A stretch of 11,874 nucleotides of DNA from Fidelibacterota bacterium (GTDB lineage Bacteria > Fidelibacterota > Marinisomatia > Marinisomatales > TCS55): assembly GCA_002701785.1 (NCBI GenBank), contig NZXC01000013.1, forward strand, positions 12,305-24,178, in the 5' to 3' direction. Under the pieces are notes generated by a model, which saw only the letters and a list, made by a program, of their open reading frames with translations, searched no databases and was not told where the DNA came from. Positions 1 to 7,298 of the stretch are shown here, one piece after another; position 1 is the stretch's first letter, and every line of letters starts with the position of its first letter. Position numbers and translations under genes: made by a program.

Positions 1-369
1 CCATTTGTACGAATTGATTCTAAAACAACATTGTTAGCAAAATATGTTCAAAGGAGAGAAGGTGAAGATTTTTACATTCAAATAAGAGCGGAAAGTGGGG
101 AACTGCTTCCCGCTGGAAAAGTTGAATTGATATTATATCATCATGATGTTTTATCTGAAAATGATGAGCACACTACAGATTTCGAATGGGAGTTGATCAG
201 TTTTCACGCAGTCCCTGAAGGAGTCAATTATATGCCCATGGGGCCAGTAACCATGATGAGAAACCAACTAGAATTATCTGGAGGAACTAGAGCAAATTAT
301 TCAAGTGAAGACTGGGCAAAATCTGTAGAGTTTTGGCAACATTATGTTTCATTAGATGCTAGCAAATAA
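1..369 (+). CDS. DUF3228-like hypothetical protein, 5' end missing
   Basis: The reading frame is open from base 1 with no start needed inside the window, so this is the C-terminal 122 residues of a longer protein. A TTG at 31 is possible but unnecessary. The visible part is soluble, without signal or membrane segments. It contains AKYVQRREGEDFYIQ, a VELILYHHDVL segment, an ENDEHTTD loop, WELISFHAVPEG, and MPMGPVTMMRNQLELSGGT followed by an SSEDWAKSVEFW helix. This order resembles my memory of the DUF3228 family (bacterial proteins of about 190 residues, function unknown). I could not check that by search. The stop codon TAA overlaps the ATG of the next gene by one base (TAATG), so the two are probably translationally coupled and share a transcript. 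No enzymatic role can be inferred. Confidence 0.6.
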   Translation, partial: PFVRIDSKTTLLAKYVQRREGEDFYIQIRAESGELLPAGKVELILYHHDVLSENDEHTTDFEWELISFHAVPEGVNYMPMGPVTMMRNQLELSGGTRANYSSEDWAKSVEFWQHYVSLDASK

Positions 370-1799
370 TGTTTCCAGCAATTAAAAACCCCCTTGTGCC
401 GATGTGTTTTGCAGCTTTAGCTGGAGGAATGGGGTGGGGCATACGTGGACAATATGGGCATGAAACTGGAGCAATGTTAGCTGGACTATTAGTTGCATTA
501 GTAGTTGTATATTTTTTTGCATATCAATTTAGCTCTATTGATGCTGCCAAAGCTGTTGCACTTGCTACAGTAGCAATTGGTTTTGGAGGTTCTATGACGT
601 ATGGTCAGACTTTGGGCCTAACTCAAGATCCTCCCTTAATAGGGAATATTGCTGCTTTGCGTTGGGGATTAATTGGAACATTTATCAAAGGGTCTATTTG
701 GATTGGGTTTTTTGGGTTGTTTTTAGGGTTGGGTTTAGGAGGTAAAAAATATTCGCCAATTGAAATTATATTAATTTTATTTGTATCAGTATTTTTTTTA
801 TATCTTGGTATATATATTCTAAATGAGCCTTTTGATCCGGAAAATAAAAAATTACCGTTTATTTATTTTTCTGATGACTGGTACTGGGAGCCAGGAGAAA
901 ATTTAAAACCAAGAAGAGAACAATGGGGTGGATTAGCCTTGGCGCTTTCTTTTTTACTTTTTTATATATCTATTTTAAAAAAAGATATTTTAGCTAGAAA
1001 TATGACAGTATGGGGCATGTTTGCAGGAGGACTTGGTTTTACACTCGGACAATGCGTGCAAGCTTATCATGCATGGAATGCCAATGTTATTAAAAATGGA
1101 TTTCTTTCTTCTATTTATCCATATATAAACTGGTGGAATATGATGGAAATAACTTTTGGTGCTGTTTTTGCATTTATCATCACGTTTGGTTTATGGTATA
1201 ATAGACATCATATTTCATCAAATGATAATAACAACTCATTTCAACTTGGATTTAAAAATGAACTAGTATTATTGGTTGTTCATATTATTGCACTTCTAAC
1301 ATGGAATTTTATTTCTTTTTCTACATTTGATTGGTTTGCAGATCGCGCAATCACTATGGGAATTATTCCAATCGTTGCAATCATAGGGGGCCGAGCATGG
1401 CCATATCTTATATGTTTACCAATTACTGCACTACCAATTGCTGGTAAAACCTTAAGATATTTGGCTTATAGAACAAATGATGTTTCATTAATAACAGGTT
1501 GGGTAATATATTTTTTTATTCCCTTAATCTTCATTACCTGGTTCTCTCTAAAATTGATAAGAAATCAAAATAATCATTCGAATGGAATGAGTTTTATAAG
1601 ACATACTTTATGTATTAATACTGTTTTTTATTTTTATATGAATTGGTCATTTTTTAATTGGCCTTGGCCTTGGACTAATTGGACAATGCGAACACCTAGT
1701 GGGATTATTTTTCTTTTCTGTACAATTAGTCTATTGTTTCTAATTAATTATTATAAACCTGATAAAGATCAATGGAACTTCAGAAGTTATTCAAAATGA
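369..1799 (+). CDS. polytopic membrane protein of unknown function with repeated GG...GQ motifs
   Basis: This 476-residue protein is very hydrophobic, with about ten to twelve likely membrane-spanning segments (for example residues 32-51, 62-82, 103-124, 132-151, 187-203, 212-230, 261-277, 297-317, 328-340, 375-395, 445-461). A glycine-rich N-terminus carries GGMGWGIRGQYGHE (residues 19-32). Related signatures recur as GGSMTYGQ (73-80) and GGLGFTLGQ (220-228), which suggests an internal duplication or pseudo-symmetric pore or binding site. A soluble loop at about 152-185 is rich in D, W and P, and the C-terminal part holds a W/P-rich stretch NWPWPWTNW (430-438). The start ATG overlaps the upstream stop by one base, giving an operon with the DUF3228-like gene. 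I do not recognise a characterised transporter or enzyme family. That it is a real integral membrane protein is nearly certain; the function is unknown. Confidence 0.85.
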   Translation: MFPAIKNPLVPMCFAALAGGMGWGIRGQYGHETGAMLAGLLVALVVVYFFAYQFSSIDAAKAVALATVAIGFGGSMTYGQTLGLTQDPPLIGNIAALRWGLIGTFIKGSIWIGFFGLFLGLGLGGKKYSPIEIILILFVSVFFLYLGIYILNEPFDPENKKLPFIYFSDDWYWEPGENLKPRREQWGGLALALSFLLFYISILKKDILARNMTVWGMFAGGLGFTLGQCVQAYHAWNANVIKNGFLSSIYPYINWWNMMEITFGAVFAFIITFGLWYNRHHISSNDNNNSFQLGFKNELVLLVVHIIALLTWNFISFSTFDWFADRAITMGIIPIVAIIGGRAWPYLICLPITALPIAGKTLRYLAYRTNDVSLITGWVIYFFIPLIFITWFSLKLIRNQNNHSNGMSFIRHTLCINTVFYFYMNWSFFNWPWPWTNWTMRTPSGIIFLFCTISLLFLINYYKPDKDQWNFRSYSK

Positions 1800-1810
1800 T
1801 ATCCCGACCC

Positions 1811-1840
1811 CTATTTTAAAACCCAAGGGGTTTAAAATAG
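1811..1840. terminator. hairpin between convergent genes, possible terminator
   Basis: CTATTTTAAA-A-CCC pairs with GGGTTTAAAATAG: a 13-base-pair stem with one bulged A and a three-base loop, 12 bases after the stop of the membrane-protein gene and 61 bases from the stop of the convergent mltD-like gene. There is no separate downstream T-tract on either strand, but both arms contain an A/T run, so it could act weakly in both directions. The stem is seen directly; the terminator role is inferred. Confidence 0.5.
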
Positions 1841-1900
1841 CAGATTCAATATTATCGTGCATATTTATGTATGCTTTATGGTGATGATAAAAATATTTAA

Positions 1901-3439
1901 TTAAGCATCGAAATGCTGTTGGGTAATATCAACATAGATAACAAGATATTGTCCAGGGTAAATAAGTCCTGGTTGTTTCTTCACTTTTAGATTCCACGCA
2001 ACTAATTCTGATACAGATACATTAAATCGGTTAGCGATACGAATTAAGGAATCGCCATTTTTTACATGATAAGCAACTTTTTGAATTGTTTCGGGTCTTG
2101 AAATGTCATGTTGGTTTACACACACATATAATTTTATGGTATTTCCAATTTTTAAAAACTCTTCTTTATTAATATCATTCCATATTGCAATCTTATCTAT
2201 TGACACATTAAACGTTTTGCTTAAATCCCAAAGTGAATCTCCGCGTTTTATTTTGTATTCAGTATAATGTGGTTTATGATTATCATTATTAATTGTATCA
2301 TTCACAACTTTTGGAATTAATAGTTCATGGTCAACTATAATTCTATTTGTTGATAATCTATTCACTTTTTTAATTATTGATACGGACGTTGAAAACATTT
2401 TTGCAATTTTACTTAGACAATCCCCACTTCTAATTCTGTAATGAATCCATTGAATATTTTTATTAATTGGTAATTCACTAATTAATTCACTCATATAGTT
2501 AGAATCTTTAATTGGAATAAGAATTTGATGAGGTCCATCAGGAGCGGATTGCCAATAGTTAAATCCAGGATTTAGTTTATAAATTTCTTTAAGGGAAATA
2601 TTTAATATATCAGCCAATGCAATCAAATCAATTTGTGTTGGCCAATAAGAAATTTTGAATTGTTCTGCATTTATTAATTCTGGTAAATCAATTCCAAGCG
2701 CACTACTATTTTTAATTATATGAATTAATGCTAGAAATCTGGGAACATATTGCTTCGTTTCATTCGGCAAGTTTAAAGACCAAAAATCAGTATTTTTCCC
2801 CCAGGCAGCATTTCTTTTTTGAACATATGATACTGTTCCTTCACCTGCATTGTATGCTGCTATTGCAAGTAGCCAGTCACCATCAAAATATTTGTGAAGA
2901 CGCGTTAAATAATCTAAAGCTGCATTTGTTGATAATACAATATCTCTTCGGCCGTCATACCAGCTATTAATTGGCACACCATATTGTCGGGCAGTACTTG
3001 GAATAATTTGCCAAAACCCCGCTGCACTACCATGCGAGAAAGCATTAGGATCATAGTTGCTTTCAATAAATGGCAATAAAGCTAATTCTATAGGAAGTTT
3101 TCTGTTTTTTATTTCTTGAATAACATAATGTAAATATGGCCGGGCTTGTTCGGACAAATAATTATAATACCATGCGCCATGATTATTGATTCGATTAATC
3201 TCGTTTTGTATTTCAGCTTTATTATTATACGTATTCCAGCTTAATTCATTTTTAAATATCTCCCATATATCATTCACAATATTTTTATCTGATGATTCTA
3301 TTGGGAAATCACATGCACTTAAACAAATATTATTTTTGTTTATAATTATATCCTGAGAAACTGCATTAGATTTAGTAATAGGATAATAGTGTTCTGTAAC
3401 AAATATAAGCATTAAGAATATTGAGAGTATGTATTTCAT
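1901..3439 (-). CDS. mltD: membrane-bound lytic murein transglycosylase D with three LysM domains
   Basis: Lytic transglycosylases cleave the MurNAc-GlcNAc bond of peptidoglycan non-hydrolytically, leaving a 1,6-anhydro end; this one should act in the periplasm. The 512-residue protein starts with a hydrophobic signal segment (residues 3-15). I see no clear lipobox cysteine near it, unlike the E. coli lipoprotein. The SLT domain spans about 100-230. The catalytic glutamate should be E126 in LPFIESNYDP, followed by the GSAAGFWQIIPSTAR block (137-151), YDGRRD (161-166) and AIAAYNAGEG (192-201). Three LysM repeats that bind glycan GlcNAc follow at about 333-376, 394-437 and 456-503, each beginning with a Y.I/V..GDSL- or GDCL-like turn. 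Length and domain order match the MltD family. The leader is A-rich with no strong Shine-Dalgarno. A terminator for the upstream gene ends 30 bases before the start codon. Confidence 0.95.
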   Translation of the reverse strand: MKYILSIFLMLIFVTEHYYPITKSNAVSQDIIINKNNICLSACDFPIESSDKNIVNDIWEIFKNELSWNTYNNKAEIQNEINRINNHGAWYYNYLSEQARPYLHYVIQEIKNRKLPIELALLPFIESNYDPNAFSHGSAAGFWQIIPSTARQYGVPINSWYDGRRDIVLSTNAALDYLTRLHKYFDGDWLLAIAAYNAGEGTVSYVQKRNAAWGKNTDFWSLNLPNETKQYVPRFLALIHIIKNSSALGIDLPELINAEQFKISYWPTQIDLIALADILNISLKEIYKLNPGFNYWQSAPDGPHQILIPIKDSNYMSELISELPINKNIQWIHYRIRSGDCLSKIAKMFSTSVSIIKKVNRLSTNRIIVDHELLIPKVVNDTINNDNHKPHYTEYKIKRGDSLWDLSKTFNVSIDKIAIWNDINKEEFLKIGNTIKLYVCVNQHDISRPETIQKVAYHVKNGDSLIRIANRFNVSVSELVAWNLKVKKQPGLIYPGQYLVIYVDITQQHFDA

Positions 3440-3468
3440 TTTTTTCTTTTTCTAATTATCTGTTAACC

Positions 3469-3499
3469 AAAAACGGGCCTGAACTCTTCAGACCCGTTT
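3469..3499 (-). terminator. Rho-independent terminator downstream of the acidic-protein gene
   Basis: On the minus strand AAACGGGTCTGAA pairs with TTCAGGCCCGTTT, 13 pairs including one U-G wobble, with a three-base loop GAG, followed by a run of five T. It lies 36 bases after the stop of the acidic anchored protein gene and about 30 bases before the mltD start. This is the strongest intrinsic terminator in the window. Its position means mltD must use a promoter overlapping it, or depend on read-through. Confidence 0.85.
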
Positions 3500-3535
3500 A
3501 TTGGATTGTATGCGTGATGTTCTCCAATAGCTGAC

Positions 3536-4021
3536 TTAGTCCTTAGTTTCTAAAACAGCTGAATAAACATCCTCTTCATCGTCAGCAGTGAATTTTATTT
3601 CGCCATCATCTTCTGATTCTAATTCATCGTTTTCATCTTCTACTGGTGCAGTATTAGCAGCAAGTTCTTCTGCGTAGGAAGTCGTGTATTCTTGTCCTTT
3701 CCAGGTGAATTCATGACCTGATCCAAGAAGAGCACGAGCTTGAGAAAATGCTTCATTAAATGTTGATGGATCTGAAGAATCTAATTCTTCTTCAACACTT
3801 AAGTTTTCCTCGATTATTACATCAATTGCTTCTATTGCTTCCGCAATATATTTATCAGCACGATCATCTAATACAACTTCCTGTGAAGGTTCTTCATGAG
3901 AAGCTTCATAAGATAATTCTGGTGCATTATTATTGGCACTCAATATCATTAAACCTGCTATGATACTGAAAGAAAGCGTTACGAAAACTACTCTGCCACG
4001 ATTTGTTTTGTATTTATTCAT
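3536..4021 (-). CDS. small acidic membrane-anchored protein, function unknown
   Basis: I chose the ATG at 4021 because AAGGAG sits at ideal spacing just before it; an ATG 15 codons upstream lacks such a site. The 161-residue product has a short basic N-terminus (KYKTNRGR), one hydrophobic segment (residues 11-28), and then an extremely acidic remainder predicted to lie outside the cytoplasmic membrane. Acidic helices (about 51-83) and an acidic tail (127-161) flank a compact conserved-looking block at 86-120: STFNEAFSQAR, then GSGHEFTWKGQEYTT and a following AEEL. I recall similar aromatic 'F.EAF..AR...G...F.W.G..Y.T' blocks in other uncharacterised bacterial proteins but know no function. 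It is transcribed toward mltD, divergently from the mltC-like gene, and ends in its own strong terminator. A periplasmic accessory role is only an inference from the neighbours. Confidence 0.8.
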   Translation of the reverse strand: MNKYKTNRGRVVFVTLSFSIIAGLMILSANNNAPELSYEASHEEPSQEVVLDDRADKYIAEAIEAIDVIIEENLSVEEELDSSDPSTFNEAFSQARALLGSGHEFTWKGQEYTTSYAEELAANTAPVEDENDELESEDDGEIKFTADDEEDVYSAVLETKD

Positions 4022-4048
4022 TTTATACTCCTTTTTCATTTTGTTTCT

Positions 4049-4068
4049 GATTGCTTTTCTTTGCAATC
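4049..4068. repeat. small inverted repeat in the leader of the acidic-protein gene
   Basis: GATTGC and GCAATC form a perfect six-base-pair stem with an eight-base loop, 28 bases upstream of the chosen start codon on the minus strand. It could be a leader hairpin or an operator half-site pair; chance is also plausible at this length. Confidence 0.35.
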
Positions 4069-4233
4069 GTAATGTTTTACATACCTAGTAGGGATTCAGT
4101 TCCAGTAAATTATTAACAAATAGTGTTTTTGTGCTTGTTATCACAATTGCATTTTAATAGGTAAAAAATATGGAACTTATTGATCCTGAAAAGATATAAC
4201 GCGCCAATTGTTATGTGTATTACTTAATGGGTG

Positions 4234-4263
4234 TTGAGTAACAAGTTCTAGATAAATTATATT
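4234..4263 (+). promoter_or_regulatory. candidate sigma-70-type promoter for the mltC-like gene
   Basis: TTGAGT (4234-4239) and TATATT (4258-4263) are separated by 18 bases, giving a transcription start near 4270 and a leader of roughly 47 bases before the ATG at 4317. In AT-rich DNA such matches arise by chance, so this is a candidate only. Confidence 0.35.
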
Positions 4264-4316
4264 GATCATGAATAACAAAACAGGGTACCTTTTTAGGATC
4301 TTAAATTGATTAAAAA

Positions 4317-5597
4317 ATGAAAAATAAAATTTCACTGATTATTTATTCTCTTATTGCCTTAGTTCCTGTAGTATTCATTATTAGTGCATTTTTTGGACCC
4401 AAGAATAATTCAACAATCTCTTTAAATGGTATAGATCCATTTGGATTGGATGATGTAAAAGTGACAAACAAGTTTGAAGAGTCAGAACAAAAATTGAGGC
4501 AAAAAAGAGAAAAGTTCAAAAACGCTGTTGAAAAGAAATGGGATACGTACAAAGAGTCAACATCAAAATCGTATGTTTCCTATAGCAAAGATCTTTCATC
4601 AAGAACGATTGTTGATTTTGAAAAGGGAGAGGTTACTATTGAAGTAATTGTAGATGAAGAAGATCCCAAATACGATTCTTATGATTCCAAATATGATTCA
4701 GATTTAGAGAAGCAATTTGTAGCTAAAGTAAAAGTGCAAAAAAACCTTTTTTCAATTAACCCTAGATTATTGAATATACTAACTATGCTTGTTTTTCAGG
4801 ATGATGCGAATAGTGATGATAGTATTAATTCTTCATTTGCAGAAAAATTATCGAAATTATTAAAAGAAAAAGGAGATGATGGGCAGCCTATATTAAAAGG
4901 CCAGTTAGTTGATGCAGGAGGAAAGGCTGTAGAGGGAGTTGGAAATACACTCAGCGCGGCTAAGGATCTTATTGGTGACCAAACAAAAAAAGTAAGAATG
5001 CATTTTGCGAAAGATGGGAAAAAACGAACAATAATTTCTATTAAAATACCATTGAGTGATGACCATATGGAAAAGCGTAGAGAAAGATATAAAGAGCTCA
5101 TAGAGATAGAAGCGCGGCGATTTAATATTCCTACCGAAATTGCACTGGCTATCGCAGAAACAGAGTCTGCTTTTAATCCAAAAGCCAAATCACATGTTCC
5201 TGCCTATGGATTAATGCAGTTGGTCCCCAAAACAGGCGCACGAGATGCATATCAATGGATTTATAAAAAAGACAAATTTATATCAGGTAGATATTTATAT
5301 AAGCCAAGGAACAATGTTGAACTTGGATGTGCATATCTTTCTATGATTAGACATCATTATTTTTCTGATATACGCGATGATGAACGTGCTTATATCTGCG
5401 CGATTCCCGCTTATAATACTGGAGTCGGAAATGTATCAAAGGCGCTTATTAATAAAAAGAATATTAAAGAAGCTTCAAAAAAAGCAAATAAGATGAATAG
5501 AGAGGAATTATATGATAAGCTATATTCGGATCTTGGTAGTAAAGAGGCAAAAAATTATTTAAAGAAAGTTTGGACTAGGAAAGAAAATTATAAATAA
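4317..5597 (+). CDS. mltC: lytic murein transglycosylase, MltC type
   Basis: The 426-residue protein begins with a hydrophobic signal-anchor (residues 6-26) that lacks a lipobox cysteine, unlike E. coli MltC. An in-frame TAA at 4311 fixes the ATG at 4317 as the earliest start. Residues about 57-150 resemble the N-terminal domain of MltC (DUF3393): W75, YKESTSKSYVSYS (78-90) and then VDFEKGEVTIEVI (99-111). The C-terminal SLT domain spans about 255-380: ALAIAETESAFNP with the probable catalytic glutamate E283, AYGLMQLVPKTG (296-307), the MltC-like GRYLYKPRNNVELGCAYL insertion (324-341), and AIPAYNTGVGNV (362-373). A lysine-rich tail ends the protein. It should cleave peptidoglycan glycan strands from the periplasmic side. 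It is longer than E. coli MltC (about 360 residues), the extra length lying in the charged linker at about 112-250. Its stop abuts the convergent antiporter stop with no gap. Confidence 0.9.
   Translation: MKNKISLIIYSLIALVPVVFIISAFFGPKNNSTISLNGIDPFGLDDVKVTNKFEESEQKLRQKREKFKNAVEKKWDTYKESTSKSYVSYSKDLSSRTIVDFEKGEVTIEVIVDEEDPKYDSYDSKYDSDLEKQFVAKVKVQKNLFSINPRLLNILTMLVFQDDANSDDSINSSFAEKLSKLLKEKGDDGQPILKGQLVDAGGKAVEGVGNTLSAAKDLIGDQTKKVRMHFAKDGKKRTIISIKIPLSDDHMEKRRERYKELIEIEARRFNIPTEIALAIAETESAFNPKAKSHVPAYGLMQLVPKTGARDAYQWIYKKDKFISGRYLYKPRNNVELGCAYLSMIRHHYFSDIRDDERAYICAIPAYNTGVGNVSKALINKKNIKEASKKANKMNREELYDKLYSDLGSKEAKNYLKKVWTRKENYK
4666..4699 (+). repeat. short tandem repeat inside the mltC-like gene
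   Basis: CCAAATACGATTC (4666-4678) recurs as CCAAATATGATTC (4687-4699), a 21-base offset equal to seven codons. It encodes the acidic-tyrosine repeat PKYDSYD/SKYDSDL in the linker of the protein, consistent with slippage growth of a flexible segment. Confidence 0.7.
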
Positions 5598-5605
5598 TTA
5601 TTTAT
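5590..5605. terminator. palindrome centred on two abutting stop codons, possible bidirectional end signal
   Basis: ATAAATAATTATTTAT is a perfect 16-base palindrome whose centre falls exactly between the TAA of the mltC-like gene (5595-5597) and the reverse-strand TAA of the antiporter gene (5598-5600). On the plus strand it runs into a T-rich stretch (TTTATTTTTTTTT to about 5613). The all-A/T stem is weak, so terminator activity is uncertain. Confidence 0.4.
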
Positions 5606-6842
5606 TTTTTTTTGATAGGCTTAATCTCAAAATAAACACTCTAAATGAGCTTAATATAATTGTCCCAATAATCACAACATATACGACCCTGGCAAGATAC
5701 TCTGCTTGCGGCATTCCAGCTTGAATTACCGCTTGAATCAGTACAGCAGCAGCAAGTCCACGTGCGAACACAGCATTTACCAGTTTTCGCTGAGCCCCTG
5801 GCATTCCTTTTGTTAATGGCATAGAAGCCATTCGAATAACCATAATTAATACAGATAAAATACTTCCTACAAGTAGAGCTGTTTGATCTGTTATATCCAG
5901 TAGTATGCCAACATATATAAAGAAAAATGCTTTCAGAAAAAATGAAATTAAATGGTAGAATTTTTCCTCGTTCGCAGATGTGACTGCTACCCCCAGCTCT
6001 CCTTGAACTGCTTTTTGCTTTTCTTCAACTGAACGGGAAAGAATACCTTCTTTAATTGAGGATAGCTGTTTAGAGTTATTTAAAATTAATCCAAAAAATA
6101 AAGCAGCTATAGGACCATTCCCCCCAAAGTATTCTGTCGCTAAATAAATCAGGATTAAATAAGCTATGGTTATGATATAGTTTTGTTCTTCAAAAACTCT
6201 GATAACAATCCAAATTATTCCACCCAACGCACCAATAAAACCTGCTATTGCAAATAACGTAATAAGATAAGTAAGTATTTTTTGAATCCCAAAAATTCCA
6301 GTTGTATACACTTCAATAACAGATAATGTTGCCACAATACAAAATACATCCGTAAGAGCTGACTCAAGGGCCAATCTAGAAAATAATTTTCCCCCAACCC
6401 GAATTTGATTCAATATAGGGATAACAAAAGAAGAAGATACTCCGGCAAGAGAAAAGCCAATTATCATAGCCGCCATCATTGTAGTTCCACCAAGATGAAA
6501 TTCTTGGATATAGAAAAAGATTCCGCCAACAACAATAGTTGAAAGAACAAAATTGTAGATAGTTAATACTAGACTCGAGGAAAATTCTCTAATTAATGAT
6601 GATAGATTGATATTAAAAGCACCATCAAAAATTAGAATTAATAAAGTAAATGTAGTAACAATTGGAGCAAAAGAAGCAAGATCTTCAGGAGATGTAAATC
6701 CATATCCATTTGGACCAATAAGAAAACCAATAATTATAAGAAAAATTACATCAGGGATATTTGTTCGACGGAATAATGATTCAGAGATAAATCCAAAAAT
6801 TGCGATTAAGCTAATTGATAATAATGCAATATTTACATTCAT
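5598..6842 (-). CDS. cation/proton antiporter, NhaP-like (CPA superfamily)
   Basis: This 414-residue integral inner-membrane protein has about twelve membrane segments and the usual length of the Na+(K+)/H+ exchanger core. It should exchange a monovalent cation for protons in pH, salt or volume control; the cation cannot be told from sequence. Family features visible: FRRTNIPDVIFLIIIGFLIGP (residues 25-44), a start typical of the family; AGVSSSFVIPIL (133-144) in the unwound-helix region; ALESALTDVF (158-167), where E160 and D165 occupy the position of the ES(G/x)xND ion-binding motif with T in place of N; FFLKAFFFIYVG (301-312); and FARGLAAAVL (359-368), close to the common PRGLAAAVL signature. 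No C-terminal TrkA-N or USP domain is present. It follows the small lipoprotein gene by 15 bases and is probably co-transcribed with it. There is no strong Shine-Dalgarno. Confidence 0.88.
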   Translation of the reverse strand: MNVNIALLSISLIAIFGFISESLFRRTNIPDVIFLIIIGFLIGPNGYGFTSPEDLASFAPIVTTFTLLILIFDGAFNINLSSLIREFSSSLVLTIYNFVLSTIVVGGIFFYIQEFHLGGTTMMAAMIIGFSLAGVSSSFVIPILNQIRVGGKLFSRLALESALTDVFCIVATLSVIEVYTTGIFGIQKILTYLITLFAIAGFIGALGGIIWIVIRVFEEQNYIITIAYLILIYLATEYFGGNGPIAALFFGLILNNSKQLSSIKEGILSRSVEEKQKAVQGELGVAVTSANEEKFYHLISFFLKAFFFIYVGILLDITDQTALLVGSILSVLIMVIRMASMPLTKGMPGAQRKLVNAVFARGLAAAVLIQAVIQAGMPQAEYLARVVYVVIIGTIILSSFRVFILRLSLSKKNK

Positions 6843-6857
6843 TTTTCGGTTTCTTTT

Positions 6858-7298
6858 CTACTTTATTGTACCAACACGCGCCTTAACCATGACAGTTTCT
6901 GTCCAATAAATAGGCCAAAACCCCTCCGTTGTTTTTGAAAACTTTGGGCTAATTAAAATATCATATTCTTTATTTTTGTTTAGCAAATCATTTAATGCCA
7001 GCGACTCCGTATCAATAATTGTCAATCCAATAGTTTGAACAGCAGTAGGTCCAATATTTGCTGTAATTAATGGAATACTAGTAGTAGATAAACCAACATT
7101 TGCAGATTCAATATTTCTTTTCATTAATCTTTTAAAGTCAATTCCAAGGATCTTAGTTGATTTTGCTTGCCCCCAAACCTCATCAGAAATATTCAAATCA
7201 CTTAAATAAATCATAGATGTTGGAACGCTATGATTAACCATTGTGCACCCGGATATAAAAATATATAGAGTAATAAAGAATAAAATTTTGGATTTCAT
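6858..7298 (-). CDS. small lipoprotein of unknown function
   Basis: I prefer the ATG at 7298, preceded by GAGGA at suitable spacing, over an ATG four codons upstream that itself overlaps that site. The 146-residue product opens with a lipoprotein signal (MKSKILFFITLYIFISGC); the lipobox ISGC gives acylated C18. The mature protein has the segments WGQAKSTKILGIDF, a run of S/T/I residues around 53-73, a DTES.ALNDLL helix, and an ending EYDILISPKF ... WTETVMVKARVG. That pattern of a TKILGI-like strand, a helix and a two-strand 'YD-LI-P / V-V-A-VG' ending resembles small lipoproteins of Bacteroidota-like genomes, a weak memory-based comparison. It is the first gene of a unit with the antiporter 15 bases downstream and is divergent from the GH20 gene. 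Confidence 0.8.
   Translation of the reverse strand: MKSKILFFITLYIFISGCTMVNHSVPTSMIYLSDLNISDEVWGQAKSTKILGIDFKRLMKRNIESANVGLSTTSIPLITANIGPTAVQTIGLTIIDTESLALNDLLNKNKEYDILISPKFSKTTEGFWPIYWTETVMVKARVGTIK

Larger units (their letters stand above)
4022..4316. promoter_or_regulatory. divergent intergenic region between acidic-protein and mltC-like genes
   Basis: These 295 bases separate two divergent genes and must carry both promoters. The acidic-protein leader has the Shine-Dalgarno AAGGAG just upstream of 4021 and a small inverted repeat GATTGC/GCAATC (4049-4068, eight-base loop). No convincing protein gene is present; the only short frames with ATG are 9 and 13 codons and lack ribosome sites. 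A candidate promoter for the plus-strand gene is listed separately. I could not pick a minus-strand promoter with confidence. Confidence 0.6.

Noticed and set aside
4168..4309. Two tiny frames with ATG (9 and 13 codons) upstream of the mltC-like gene, considered as leader peptides
   Set aside because: Neither has a ribosome site, attenuator hairpins or a run of one regulatory amino acid.
4796..5188. 130-codon minus-strand open frame inside the mltC-like gene
   Set aside because: It is a shadow of the well-supported SLT enzyme on the other strand; its serine- and phenylalanine-rich composition is typical of an antisense frame.
6607..6909. 100-codon plus-strand open frame over the antiporter start
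   Set aside because: Antisense to the antiporter and the end of the lipoprotein gene; no independent support.
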